In this document: piece after piece, positions 15,007 to 22,130 of the stretch
Layout of the letters: each line of letters starts with the position of its first letter
How positions within the stretch are numbered: the first letter of the stretch is position 1
Origin: an uncultured Eubacteriales bacterium
GTDB lineage: Bacteria; Bacillota; Clostridia; Oscillospirales; Oscillospiraceae
Length of the DNA stretch: 47,247 bases
Assembly: GCA_900545405.1 (NCBI GenBank)
Contig: UQYT01000019.1
Span: forward strand, 1 to 47,247
Direction: 5' to 3'
Program-made: the position numbers and the translations under genes
Notes under the pieces: model-generated
Told to the model about the DNA's origin: nothing
The model's input: only the letters and a program-made list of their open reading frames with translations
Database searches by the model: none

Positions 15007-16049
15007 TTTATCAGCCTCGCAATATCGTTATACATGACGTATGCGGAAAGTCCCAGCAGCAGCACCATGCCCGCGGCGTGGACATAACCCTCGTAGCGCG
15101 CGGGGATGCGCCGCCTGGAGACGAGGTGCACCAGGCCGTTGAGGATGAGGAAGAACACCCTGCCGCCGTCGAGCGCGGGCAGGGGCAGCAGATTCATCAC
15201 CGCGATGTTCACGGCTATGAACGCGCCGAGATAGGCGATGTCGGAGATGGCCATCTTCGTGGACTCCGCGCTCTGGCCGACGTCGTTAATCAGGTCGACT
15301 ATGCCCACGGGGCCCGTGAGCTCGTCAACGCCCACAGCTCCCGCCACGAGGTCCGAGAGCGCGAACCAGACGGTGCGCACGAAGTCGAGCGTGTTGTACC
15401 ACGAGTACTTCAGCGTGTTCCAGAGCGTCGCCTCCTCCACCGTGAAGGAGAAGCCGTACATGGGCGCGGTATAGCCCTCGTACTCCCTCGGCGTGAGGGT
15501 GAAGTTCTCGAGCTCCACCTTCTCACCGTCGCGGATGACGACGATGTCGTGCGTCTCGCCGCCGCGGGAGAGGATGGTGGTGACGTTGGAGGAGAAGTAT
15601 ATCCTGTGGCCGTCGATCTTGTAGATCTCGTCGCCGACCTGCAGGGCGTTCTCGCCCTCGTAGGGGCAGCCGTCCACGAAGCCGGAGATGACCGGCGAGT
15701 AGAAGCCCGCCGCGCTCGAGTAGATGATGAGCACGATAAGAAGGCCGAGCAGGAAGTTCATAAAGCTGCCGGCGACGAGGATTATGAACTTCTTCCAGCC
15801 GGGCTGGACGGTGAAGCTGCGCGGGTCGCCGGTGTCCTCGTCCTCGCCCTCCATGGCGCAGTAGCCGCCGATGGGCAGGCAGCGGAGGGAGTACAGCGTC
15901 TCGCCCCGGCGCTTTTTGAATATGGCCGGGCCCATGCCTATGGCAAACTCGTTGACCTTGACGCCCAGCAGCTTTGCGGCCGAGAAGTGGCCGAACTCGT
16001 GGATGGCGATGAGCACGCCGAAGAAGATGATCGCGAGGATGATATACAT
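15003..16049 (-). CDS. rseP: Site-2 intramembrane metalloprotease RseP/RasP
   Basis: A 348-residue membrane protease. The zinc site HEFGH is at residues 17-21 in the first membrane helix. A PDZ domain sits in the middle (around GDEIYKIDGHRIYFSS). The C-terminal helix has NLLPLPALDGGR, whose Asp is the third zinc ligand. It cleaves anti-sigma factors and signal-peptide remnants inside the membrane. Its start overlaps the dxr stop by one base (TGATG) and its stop overlaps the ispG start. The order dxr-rseP is conserved in Firmicutes. Confidence 0.95.
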   Translation of the reverse strand: MYIILAIIFFGVLIAIHEFGHFSAAKLLGVKVNEFAIGMGPAIFKKRRGETLYSLRCLPIGGYCAMEGEDEDTGDPRSFTVQPGWKKFIILVAGSFMNFLLGLLIVLIIYSSAAGFYSPVISGFVDGCPYEGENALQVGDEIYKIDGHRIYFSSNVTTILSRGGETHDIVVIRDGEKVELENFTLTPREYEGYTAPMYGFSFTVEEATLWNTLKYSWYNTLDFVRTVWFALSDLVAGAVGVDELTGPVGIVDLINDVGQSAESTKMAISDIAYLGAFIAVNIAVMNLLPLPALDGGRVFFLILNGLVHLVSRRRIPARYEGYVHAAGMVLLLGLSAYVMYNDIARLIK

Positions 16050-17194
16050 CAGAAAAAACGCTCCCTTACAAATGCGCGGGCCGCGGCGTCCGCCGCGAGG
16101 ATGTCCTCAAGGGATGGCTCCGCAATGAAATCTATGCTGCCGAGAGCCGCGGCAACACAGTCATATATCTCATTATACCCAAGCCGGCGCGACAAAAACA
16201 GCGCCACCGCCGCCTCGTTCGCCGCGGACAGCACCGTCGGCGCCGTTCCGCCGCGTTTCGCGCAGTCCACAGCCAGCGCCAGGCAGGGCAGTTTTTCAAA
16301 GTCCGGCTTCAAAAAGTGCAGTCCGGCGAGGGCGGTGAGGTCGAGCCGCTCCGCCGCCGAGGGGCGGCGCTCCGGCCAGGTCAGCGCGTACTGGATGGGC
16401 AGCTCCATGTCCGCCACGCCCAGCTGGGCGATGACGGTGCCGTCGAGGAGCTCCACCGCCGAGTGGACCACGCTCTCCGGGTGTATGAGTATCTCGATGT
16501 CCTCCGGTCTGACCGCAAAGAGGTGCATGGCCTCTATGAATTCGAGGCCCTTGTTCATCATCGTGGCCGAATCGACGCTTATCTTGGCGCCCATGGACCA
16601 GTTCGGATGCTTCACGGCCATCTCGGGGGTGACGTCGGCTGTCTGCTCCCGGGTCCAGCCCCGGAAGGGGCCGCCGGAGCCGGTGAGCAGTATCTTTCTG
16701 AGCTCTCCGCGTCTGGCCGTTAGACACTGAAAAATCGCGGAATGTTCCGAGTCCACCGGCACTATCTCCGCGCCCATTTCCCGCGCGCGGGCCATGACCA
16801 CCGTGCCCGCGCACACCAGCGTCTCCTTGTTGGCGAGGGCTATGCGGCGCTTTGCGTCGATGGCGGCCAGCGTGGGGCGCAGGCCCACCGAGCCGGAGAC
16901 GGCGGTGACTACGCACTCGGCGCCCTCCCAGGTCGCGGCCTCTATGAGTCCCGCCTCGCCCGCCGGGCCGACGGTGACGTCCGTGCCCTGCAGCTCGGCG
17001 CGCAGCCGCTCGGCTGCGTCCGCGTCGAAGGCGGCGACGTACTCCGGGTGCAGGACCTTTATCTGCTCCATGAGCAGGCCTATATTCTTGTTAGTGGTGA
17101 GCGCCGCGGCGTGTATGCCCAGACGCTTGCAGACCTCGACGCTCTGGCGGCCTATGCTGCCGGTGGAGCCGAGGATCGCTGTGCTTTTTATCAT
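16049..17194 (-). CDS. dxr: 1-deoxy-D-xylulose 5-phosphate reductoisomerase
   Basis: A 381-residue NADPH-dependent enzyme making MEP, the first committed step of the MEP pathway. The N terminus has the Rossmann motif AILGSTGSIGRQS. The metal and substrate region shows VPVDSEHSAIFQCL, and the flexible loop with HPNWSMGAKISVDSATMMNKG is diagnostic. Length is normal. A gap of 13 bases separates it from cdsA upstream and it overlaps rseP downstream. Confidence 0.97.
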   Translation of the reverse strand: MIKSTAILGSTGSIGRQSVEVCKRLGIHAAALTTNKNIGLLMEQIKVLHPEYVAAFDADAAERLRAELQGTDVTVGPAGEAGLIEAATWEGAECVVTAVSGSVGLRPTLAAIDAKRRIALANKETLVCAGTVVMARAREMGAEIVPVDSEHSAIFQCLTARRGELRKILLTGSGGPFRGWTREQTADVTPEMAVKHPNWSMGAKISVDSATMMNKGLEFIEAMHLFAVRPEDIEILIHPESVVHSAVELLDGTVIAQLGVADMELPIQYALTWPERRPSAAERLDLTALAGLHFLKPDFEKLPCLALAVDCAKRGGTAPTVLSAANEAAVALFLSRRLGYNEIYDCVAAALGSIDFIAEPSLEDILAADAAARAFVRERFF

Positions 17195-17207
17195 CTTTTA
17201 TCCCACC

Positions 17208-18017
17208 TCATGCGAAGAAGAAAAGGAGGAACAGCAGATACGCCGGGGACACGAAGAGCACGCTGTCGAACCTGTCGAGCACGCCGCCGTGGCCGGGGAA
17301 GATGGTGCCGTAGTCCTTGATGCCGAATTCACGCTTTATGACTGAGAAGCTCAGGTCGCCCAGCTGGCCGAAGAGGCTGCCGAGGACGCCCATTATGAGG
17401 ATATTCGCCCAGCCGATGTCGAGATGCACCACCGCCCTGACGACGATGTGGAACACCGCCATGCCGACTATGCTGCCGGCAAAGCCGCCGATGCAGCCGG
17501 CCACGGTCTTGTTAGGGCTGACCGCCGGGGCGAGCTTGCGCTTGCCGAAGGCCCGGCCCGCAAAGAAGGCGCCGGTGTCGCTCATGAATGCGCCGACGAA
17601 TGGCGCAAGCACCACGGCCGCCGAGAGGTCCCGGAGCATCGCGAGGCTGGCGAAGCCGAGGGGCAGCGCCAGCGCGCCGAAGAGCCCCGCCATGTCCGTT
17701 TTGAAGCTCACCGCGCCGGGCTTGCCGTGCGTCACTATGGCCGTCGCAAAGACGTAGACCACGGTGAGGAACACCCAGGCCATGATCGCCATGCCGTCGA
17801 TTATGCCGTGGCCCGCGCAGAAGGCGAGCGCGCCGGAGGCGACGGTCAGCGGGGCGAGGCGCTTCCACTCCTCCCCGCCCACGGCGTGCATGAGCTCGTA
17901 GCAGCCCACCGCCGAGAGCAGCGCGCACATCGCCGCCGTGGCCCAGGCGGGGCACGCGAGGAGTATCAAAAGCAGTACGGGTATGCCTATGCCGGCGACT
18001 ATGAGTCTCTGCTTCAT
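17208..18017 (-). CDS. cdsA: Phosphatidate cytidylyltransferase (CDP-diglyceride synthase)
   Basis: A 269-residue polytopic membrane enzyme making CDP-diacylglycerol for phospholipid synthesis. The C-terminal signature is present: SDTGAFFAGRAFGKRKL, then SPNKTVAGCIGGFAGS and KDYGTIFPGHGGVLDRFDS. The start MKQRLIVAG at 18017 overlaps the uppS stop as ATGA; longer upstream frames belong to uppS. About seven or eight hydrophobic helices are visible. Confidence 0.95.
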   Translation of the reverse strand: MKQRLIVAGIGIPVLLLILLACPAWATAAMCALLSAVGCYELMHAVGGEEWKRLAPLTVASGALAFCAGHGIIDGMAIMAWVFLTVVYVFATAIVTHGKPGAVSFKTDMAGLFGALALPLGFASLAMLRDLSAAVVLAPFVGAFMSDTGAFFAGRAFGKRKLAPAVSPNKTVAGCIGGFAGSIVGMAVFHIVVRAVVHLDIGWANILIMGVLGSLFGQLGDLSFSVIKREFGIKDYGTIFPGHGGVLDRFDSVLFVSPAYLLFLLFFFA

Positions 18018-18754
18018 TTCTTTATCCCACCAAACCTTCTGTCGCGCCGCCGGTATTCCTCCAGCGCCGCGTCTATGTCCCGCTCCGTGAAGTCCGGCCA
18101 GAGCACGTCGGTGAAGATGAGCTCCGAATACGCGGACTCCCACATCAGGAAGTTAGAGAGCCGCATCTCCCCGCCGGGGCGTATCACGAGGTCGGGGTTG
18201 GGTATGCCCGCCGAGAACATGTAGTTTGAAAAGCTCTCCTCGGTCAGCGGTCCGGCCTTTCCGGCCTTGTAGTCCTCGGCGTAGCGCATGGCCGCGCGGA
18301 CTATCTCGTCCCGCCCGCCGTAGTTGAGGCAGACGTTGGCCTGAAAGCCCTCGTAGCGCGTGGAAATATCCGCCGTCTCGTCTATGAGCTCACGCAGCTC
18401 CGGCGAGAGGACGGCGGGGTCTCCGAGTATCTTGAGCTTTATGTGGTCGCGCTCCATGGTCTCCACGGACTCGCGCAGATACTTGCCGAGGAGGTTCATT
18501 ATGGCGTCTATCTCCTCGCGCGGGCGCTTCCAGTTCTCGGTGGAGAAGGCGTACACCGTGAGGTATTCGATGCCTATGTTCTTGCAGTAGGTGGCGATGC
18601 GGCGGAAGGTCTCCGCGCCCGCCGCGTGGCCCGCGGTGCGGGGCAGGCCGCGCTTTTTGGCCCAGCGGCCGTTGCCGTCGAGTATGATGGCAATGTGGCG
18701 GGGGAGGCGGGTGCTGCCCGTCTCCTCCGCCTTTTTGGTTTTGAATATGCCCAT
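18014..18754 (-). CDS. uppS: Undecaprenyl diphosphate synthase (cis-prenyltransferase)
   Basis: A 246-residue enzyme making the C55 lipid carrier for cell-wall synthesis. Motif I is HIAIILDGNGRWAKKRG (residues 20-36, catalytic Asp26). The C-terminal signature RPGGEMRLSNFLMWESAYSE is present. I chose the ATG at 18754, directly after the frr stop; an upstream in-frame start would overlap frr by 45 bases. No good ribosome site is visible, so translation may depend on reinitiation after frr. Confidence 0.95.
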   Translation of the reverse strand: MGIFKTKKAEETGSTRLPRHIAIILDGNGRWAKKRGLPRTAGHAAGAETFRRIATYCKNIGIEYLTVYAFSTENWKRPREEIDAIMNLLGKYLRESVETMERDHIKLKILGDPAVLSPELRELIDETADISTRYEGFQANVCLNYGGRDEIVRAAMRYAEDYKAGKAGPLTEESFSNYMFSAGIPNPDLVIRPGGEMRLSNFLMWESAYSELIFTDVLWPDFTERDIDAALEEYRRRDRRFGGIKK

Positions 18755-18755
18755 T

Positions 18756-19310
18756 TTATATCTCGAAGAGCTCTTTTTCCTTCTTCTCGGAGATCTTTTC
18801 AATCTCCTTTATCCAGTCGTCGGTAAGCTTCTGCAGGTCCTTCTCGGCGATCTTGTAGTCGTCCTCGGTGATCTCGGAGGCCTTCTTCTGCGCCTTGAAC
18901 TTGTCCATGGCGTCGCGGCGGATGTTGCGCACGGCGACCTTGGCGTCCTCGGTGTATTTCTTAACCTGCTTGACCAGCTCCTTGCGGCGCTCCTCGGTCA
19001 GCTGCGGGAACACCAGGCGGATGCTGCGCCCGTCGTTCTGAGGGTTGATGCCGAGGTCGGAGGCCAGGATGGCCTTCTCGATGGGCTTGAGCGTGGAGGA
19101 ATCCCAGGGCTGGATGAGCAGGCTCCGGGGGTCGGGGGTCGAGATGGTGGCTATCTGCTGGATGGGCGTCGGGGTGCCGTAGTAGTCGACCTGGATCTGG
19201 TCCAGTACGCCGGCGTTGGCCCTGCCAGCGCGCACGGAGGCGAAGCTCACACCGAGCAGCTCCGAGGTCTTTTTCATTTTCGCTTCAAATTCTTCATAAC
19301 CGGTGGCCAT
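18756..19310 (-). CDS. frr: Ribosome recycling factor
   Basis: A 184-residue protein that splits post-termination ribosomes with EF-G. SVRAGRANAGVLDQIQVDYYG near residues 27-47 and the long charged C-terminal helices match the family. The ATG at 19310 has AGGAGG about eight bases upstream; an ATG at 19316 would be too close to that site. It follows pyrH by about 15 bases, the standard order. Confidence 0.96.
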   Translation of the reverse strand: MATGYEEFEAKMKKTSELLGVSFASVRAGRANAGVLDQIQVDYYGTPTPIQQIATISTPDPRSLLIQPWDSSTLKPIEKAILASDLGINPQNDGRSIRLVFPQLTEERRKELVKQVKKYTEDAKVAVRNIRRDAMDKFKAQKKASEITEDDYKIAEKDLQKLTDDWIKEIEKISEKKEKELFEI

Positions 19311-19325
19311 GTTCATTCCTCCTGT

Positions 19326-20045
19326 TTATTTTTTTACTACCGTGCCGACCTTTTCTCCCAAAACGGCACGGACTATGTTCTCCGGGTCCTTGAGCGCGAA
19401 GACGATGACGGGGATGTCGTTATCCATGGACAGGCTCGTCGCCGTGGTGTCCATGACCGCGAGATGCTGCGCGAGCACCTCGTCATAGCTGATGGCGTCG
19501 TATTTTACGGCGCTGGTGTCTATCTTCGGGTCGGCCGAATACACGCCGTCGATGTTCTTGGCGAGGAGTATGGCGTCGGCCTCTATCTCCGCCGCGCGGA
19601 GCACCGCAGCCGTATCCGTGGAGAAGTACGGGCAGCCCGTGCCGCAGGCGAAGAGCACCACGCGCCCCTTGGAGAGGTGCCTCATGGCGCGCAGGCGGAT
19701 ATACGGCTCGGCTATCGCGCGCATCTCAATGGCAGTCTGCACGCGCACGTCCACGCCGTGCTGCTCCATGACGTCCGCCACCGCGAGGCAGTTCATGACC
19801 GTCGCAAGCATGCCCATGTGGTCTGCCCGCGTGCGCTCTATCTTGCCCTCGCCGTCCTTGACGCCGCGCCAGAAGTTGCCGCCGCCTATGACGACGCCCA
19901 CCTCGACGCCCATGTCCACGCAGCGCTTTACCGCCTCGCAGACCTCGCCGATGACGCCGAAGTCAAGTCCGGTCTTCTTCTCTCCCGCAAGCGCCTCGCC
20001 GCTTATCTTGAGCAGAACGCGCTTGTAAACGGGTTTCTGGTCCAT
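19326..20045 (-). CDS. pyrH: UMP kinase
   Basis: A 239-residue amino-acid-kinase-fold enzyme phosphorylating UMP to UDP. KISGEALAG near the N terminus, GGGNFWRG and the TDTAA loop are diagnostic. The loop reads GTGCPYFSTDTAA, where most relatives have Asn in place of the Cys. The start MDQKPVYKR is set by GAGGTGA upstream; an extension of 31 residues lacks a site. It heads the pyrH-frr-uppS-cdsA-dxr-rseP-ispG-polC run. tsf and rpsB, often upstream, are not here. Confidence 0.95.
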   Translation of the reverse strand: MDQKPVYKRVLLKISGEALAGEKKTGLDFGVIGEVCEAVKRCVDMGVEVGVVIGGGNFWRGVKDGEGKIERTRADHMGMLATVMNCLAVADVMEQHGVDVRVQTAIEMRAIAEPYIRLRAMRHLSKGRVVLFACGTGCPYFSTDTAAVLRAAEIEADAILLAKNIDGVYSADPKIDTSAVKYDAISYDEVLAQHLAVMDTTATSLSMDNDIPVIVFALKDPENIVRAVLGEKVGTVVKK

Positions 20046-20147
20046 CCCTATCACCTCAAGCATTACTAAAAGTAAATTGTAATATCTTTTGCAGGATATT
20101 AAAAGGGCGAATTTGTAAATATTCTCCGCAAAGTCCAATCTCGAAGT

Positions 20148-20177
20148 ATTTTACCACATTCGGAGAGCGCTTGTAAA
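20148..20177 (-). promoter_or_regulatory. Candidate sigma-A promoter for the pyrH operon
   Basis: Minus-strand TTTACA (20177-20172) and TAAAAT (20153-20148) with an 18-base spacer, about 100 bases before pyrH. It overlaps the beginning of the divergent spoIIGA reading frame. By eye only. Confidence 0.5.
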
Positions 20178-21043
20178 TGACAATATCCGCAATCGAGGCG
20201 GTGTATGATTTGTCCGTGGAGACTATTTACCTTGACAGCCTCTTTGCGCTCAACGCGGTCATCGACTATTTCCTGCTGCTCTGCTCCGCGCGGGCGGCGG
20301 GGGCGGTGCTGCGCCGCTGGAGGCTCGCCCTCGCCGCCCTGCTGGGCGGCGCCTGGGCCGTGGCCTGTGTCCTGCCGGGCATGGGCTTTCTTACATACGC
20401 GCCGATGAAGCTCGTGCCCGCCGTGTTCATGGCGCTCATCGCCTTCGGCGGGGAGCGGCGGCTCTGGCGCTGCCTTGTCATCTTCCTCGCCGTGTCCGCG
20501 GCCTTCGGCGGCGCGGTCTGGGCGGCGTCCATGCTCGCGGGGACGGATGCCTACGGCGGGCAGGTCTACGTCCCGGTGTCCATGCGGGTGCTGGTGCTCT
20601 CCTTTGCGCTGTGCTACGCCGCGGTGTCGCTGGTGTTCCGGCGCATCGGAAAGCGCGCAGAGAGGGAGATACTGCCCCTCGTGGTGACGCTCGGGGGCAA
20701 AAGCGTCGCTCTGCGCGCGCTCCGCGACACGGGCAACGGGCTCTCGGACCCGGTCTCGGGCCGCTCCGCCGCCGTGGCGGAGCTTGAGGCATTGCGCCCG
20801 CTGCTGCCCGGCCTTGCGCCGGGCGTCACCGACCCCGCTGCGCTCTGCGAGGCGCTCGCGGCCCTGCCCGGGCTCGCGGGGCGGGTCTCGCTCCTGCCCT
20901 ACTCCGCGCTCGGCACAGGTCACGGTCTCATCGCCGCGCTCAGGCCGGACTCCGCCGAGGTCTCGGGCCGCCGGGAGGACATACTCATCGGGCTCTGCCC
21001 CGCCCCGCTCTCCGGCGACGGGGACTATGACGCGATAATCTGA
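20177..21043 (+). CDS. spoIIGA: Sigma-E processing peptidase SpoIIGA
   Basis: A 288-residue membrane-embedded aspartic protease that activates pro-sigma-E in the mother cell. Five hydrophobic segments fill residues 20-155. The protease half shows LRDTGNGLSDPVSG with the catalytic Asp at 184, matching Asp183 of the B. subtilis enzyme, and SLLPYSALGTGHGLI. The ATG at 20177 has GGAG eleven bases upstream, but the family usually begins close to IYLD, so TTG at 20210 or GTG at 20216 are real alternatives. sigE follows after 20 bases. Confidence 0.93.
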   Translation: MTISAIEAVYDLSVETIYLDSLFALNAVIDYFLLLCSARAAGAVLRRWRLALAALLGGAWAVACVLPGMGFLTYAPMKLVPAVFMALIAFGGERRLWRCLVIFLAVSAAFGGAVWAASMLAGTDAYGGQVYVPVSMRVLVLSFALCYAAVSLVFRRIGKRAEREILPLVVTLGGKSVALRALRDTGNGLSDPVSGRSAAVAELEALRPLLPGLAPGVTDPAALCEALAALPGLAGRVSLLPYSALGTGHGLIAALRPDSAEVSGRREDILIGLCPAPLSGDGDYDAII

Positions 21044-21063
21044 CGAAAGGGAGGTAATTTGAA

Positions 21064-21795
21064 ATGTCAGAAAACCGCCTGCTCACCGCGCTCCGCAGCG
21101 CGCTGCGTCTCGCTCTCGAGCACCTCGGCCTCGCCGCGCCGCCCATCCACTACATCGGAGGCAGCGACGTCCTGCCCCCGCCCCTGCCCCGGGACGAGGA
21201 GGAGGCCGCCATTCGCGGTCTTGCAGAGGGCAACGAGGCGGCAAAGCAGCTGCTCATAGAGCACAACCTCCGTCTCGTCGTCTACATCGCCCGCCGCTTT
21301 GAGAACACGGGCATCAACCTTGAGGACCTGGTGTCGATAGGCAGCATCGGGCTAATCAAGGCCATCAACACCTTCAACGCCTCCAAGAGCATCAAACTCG
21401 CGACCTACGCCTCGCGCTGCATCGAGAACGAGATACTCATGTACCTGCGCAAATGCGGCTCCCAGCGCGCGGAGGTGAGCTTTGACGAGCCGCTGAACAC
21501 GGACTGGGACGGCAACGAGCTGCTGCTCTCGGACATCCTCGGCACGGACGGGCAGGAGATCATCCGCCCCCTGGAGGACGACGCCGACCGCGAGATGCTG
21601 CGCGCGGCCATCTCCCTGCTCGGCGAGCGGGAGCGGCAGATAATCCTGATGCGCTTCGGCTTCGTGGACGGCACGGAGTACACGCAAAAGGAGGTGGCCG
21701 ACATGATGGGCATCTCACAAAGCTACATAAGCCGACTGGAAAAGCGAATAATCGCCCGCCTCCACCGCGAAATGCTGCGCCAGATGCAGGTGTGA
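21064..21795 (+). CDS. sigE: Sporulation sigma factor sigma-E (pro-sigma-E)
   Basis: A 243-residue sigma-70 family factor for mother-cell transcription. The N-terminal pro-sequence is an amphipathic helix ending at HYIGGSDVLPPPLPRDEE (residues 29-46), the conserved region around the SpoIIGA cleavage site. Region 2 holds NLRLVVYIARRFENTGINLEDL and KLATYASRCIENEILMYLR; region 4 holds the helix-turn-helix EVADMMGISQSYISRLEKRI. GGGAGG precedes the ATG. sigG, often the next gene in Firmicutes, is absent; a terminator follows. Confidence 0.97.
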   Translation: MSENRLLTALRSALRLALEHLGLAAPPIHYIGGSDVLPPPLPRDEEEAAIRGLAEGNEAAKQLLIEHNLRLVVYIARRFENTGINLEDLVSIGSIGLIKAINTFNASKSIKLATYASRCIENEILMYLRKCGSQRAEVSFDEPLNTDWDGNELLLSDILGTDGQEIIRPLEDDADREMLRAAISLLGERERQIILMRFGFVDGTEYTQKEVADMMGISQSYISRLEKRIIARLHREMLRQMQV

Positions 21796-21800
21796 AAAAA

Positions 21801-21825
21801 AGACGCCCTCACGGGCGTCTTTTTT
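21801..21825 (+). terminator. Terminator after sigE
   Basis: An 8-bp stem agacgccc (21801-21808) with gggcgtct (21813-21820), loop tcac, followed by six T residues. It ends the spoIIGA-sigE message; the convergent minus-strand gene stops at 21849. Confidence 0.9.
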
Positions 21826-21848
21826 GCTGTGCAGATTTATTTCCCGGG

Positions 21849-22130
21849 TCATATGAGGATTATGACCAGGGCGAGGGCGAGGGCGGCGGCGCAGGTGCCG
21901 AGGAAGGCCCAGGTCTTCCAGCCGATGCGGCGGCGAGGGGGCGACACCGCGCCGACATAGGCTCCGGCGGCGCGGCGGGCCTCGCTGAGCACCTCCTCCC
22001 TGCTGACGCCGCCGGAGCGCTCCGCCTCCTCGCGGACGATGAAAATGGCCTCTTCGAACACGCTCTCGGCGGGCGAGCGGACTATCACCACGCGGCGGGC
22101 CACGCCCTTTACGGTCTCCTGTTCTCTCAT
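21849..22130 (-). CDS. Small membrane-anchored protein overlapping spoIIE
   Basis: A 93-residue protein I do not recognise. The N-terminal 65 residues are soluble and charged (MREQETVKGVARRVV, then many Glu and Arg), and one strong hydrophobic helix closes the C terminus (about 74-93), a tail-anchor arrangement. The ATG overlaps the spoIIE stop as ATGA, so it is translationally coupled to spoIIE and probably made in the same stage of sporulation. That role is inferred from position only. Confidence 0.7.
   Translation of the reverse strand: MREQETVKGVARRVVIVRSPAESVFEEAIFIVREEAERSGGVSREEVLSEARRAAGAYVGAVSPPRRRIGWKTWAFLGTCAAALALALVIILI

Noticed and set aside
21796..22126. sigG expected after sigE
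   Set aside because: A terminator follows sigE, and the next gene is on the opposite strand; no sigma-G frame is present in the window.
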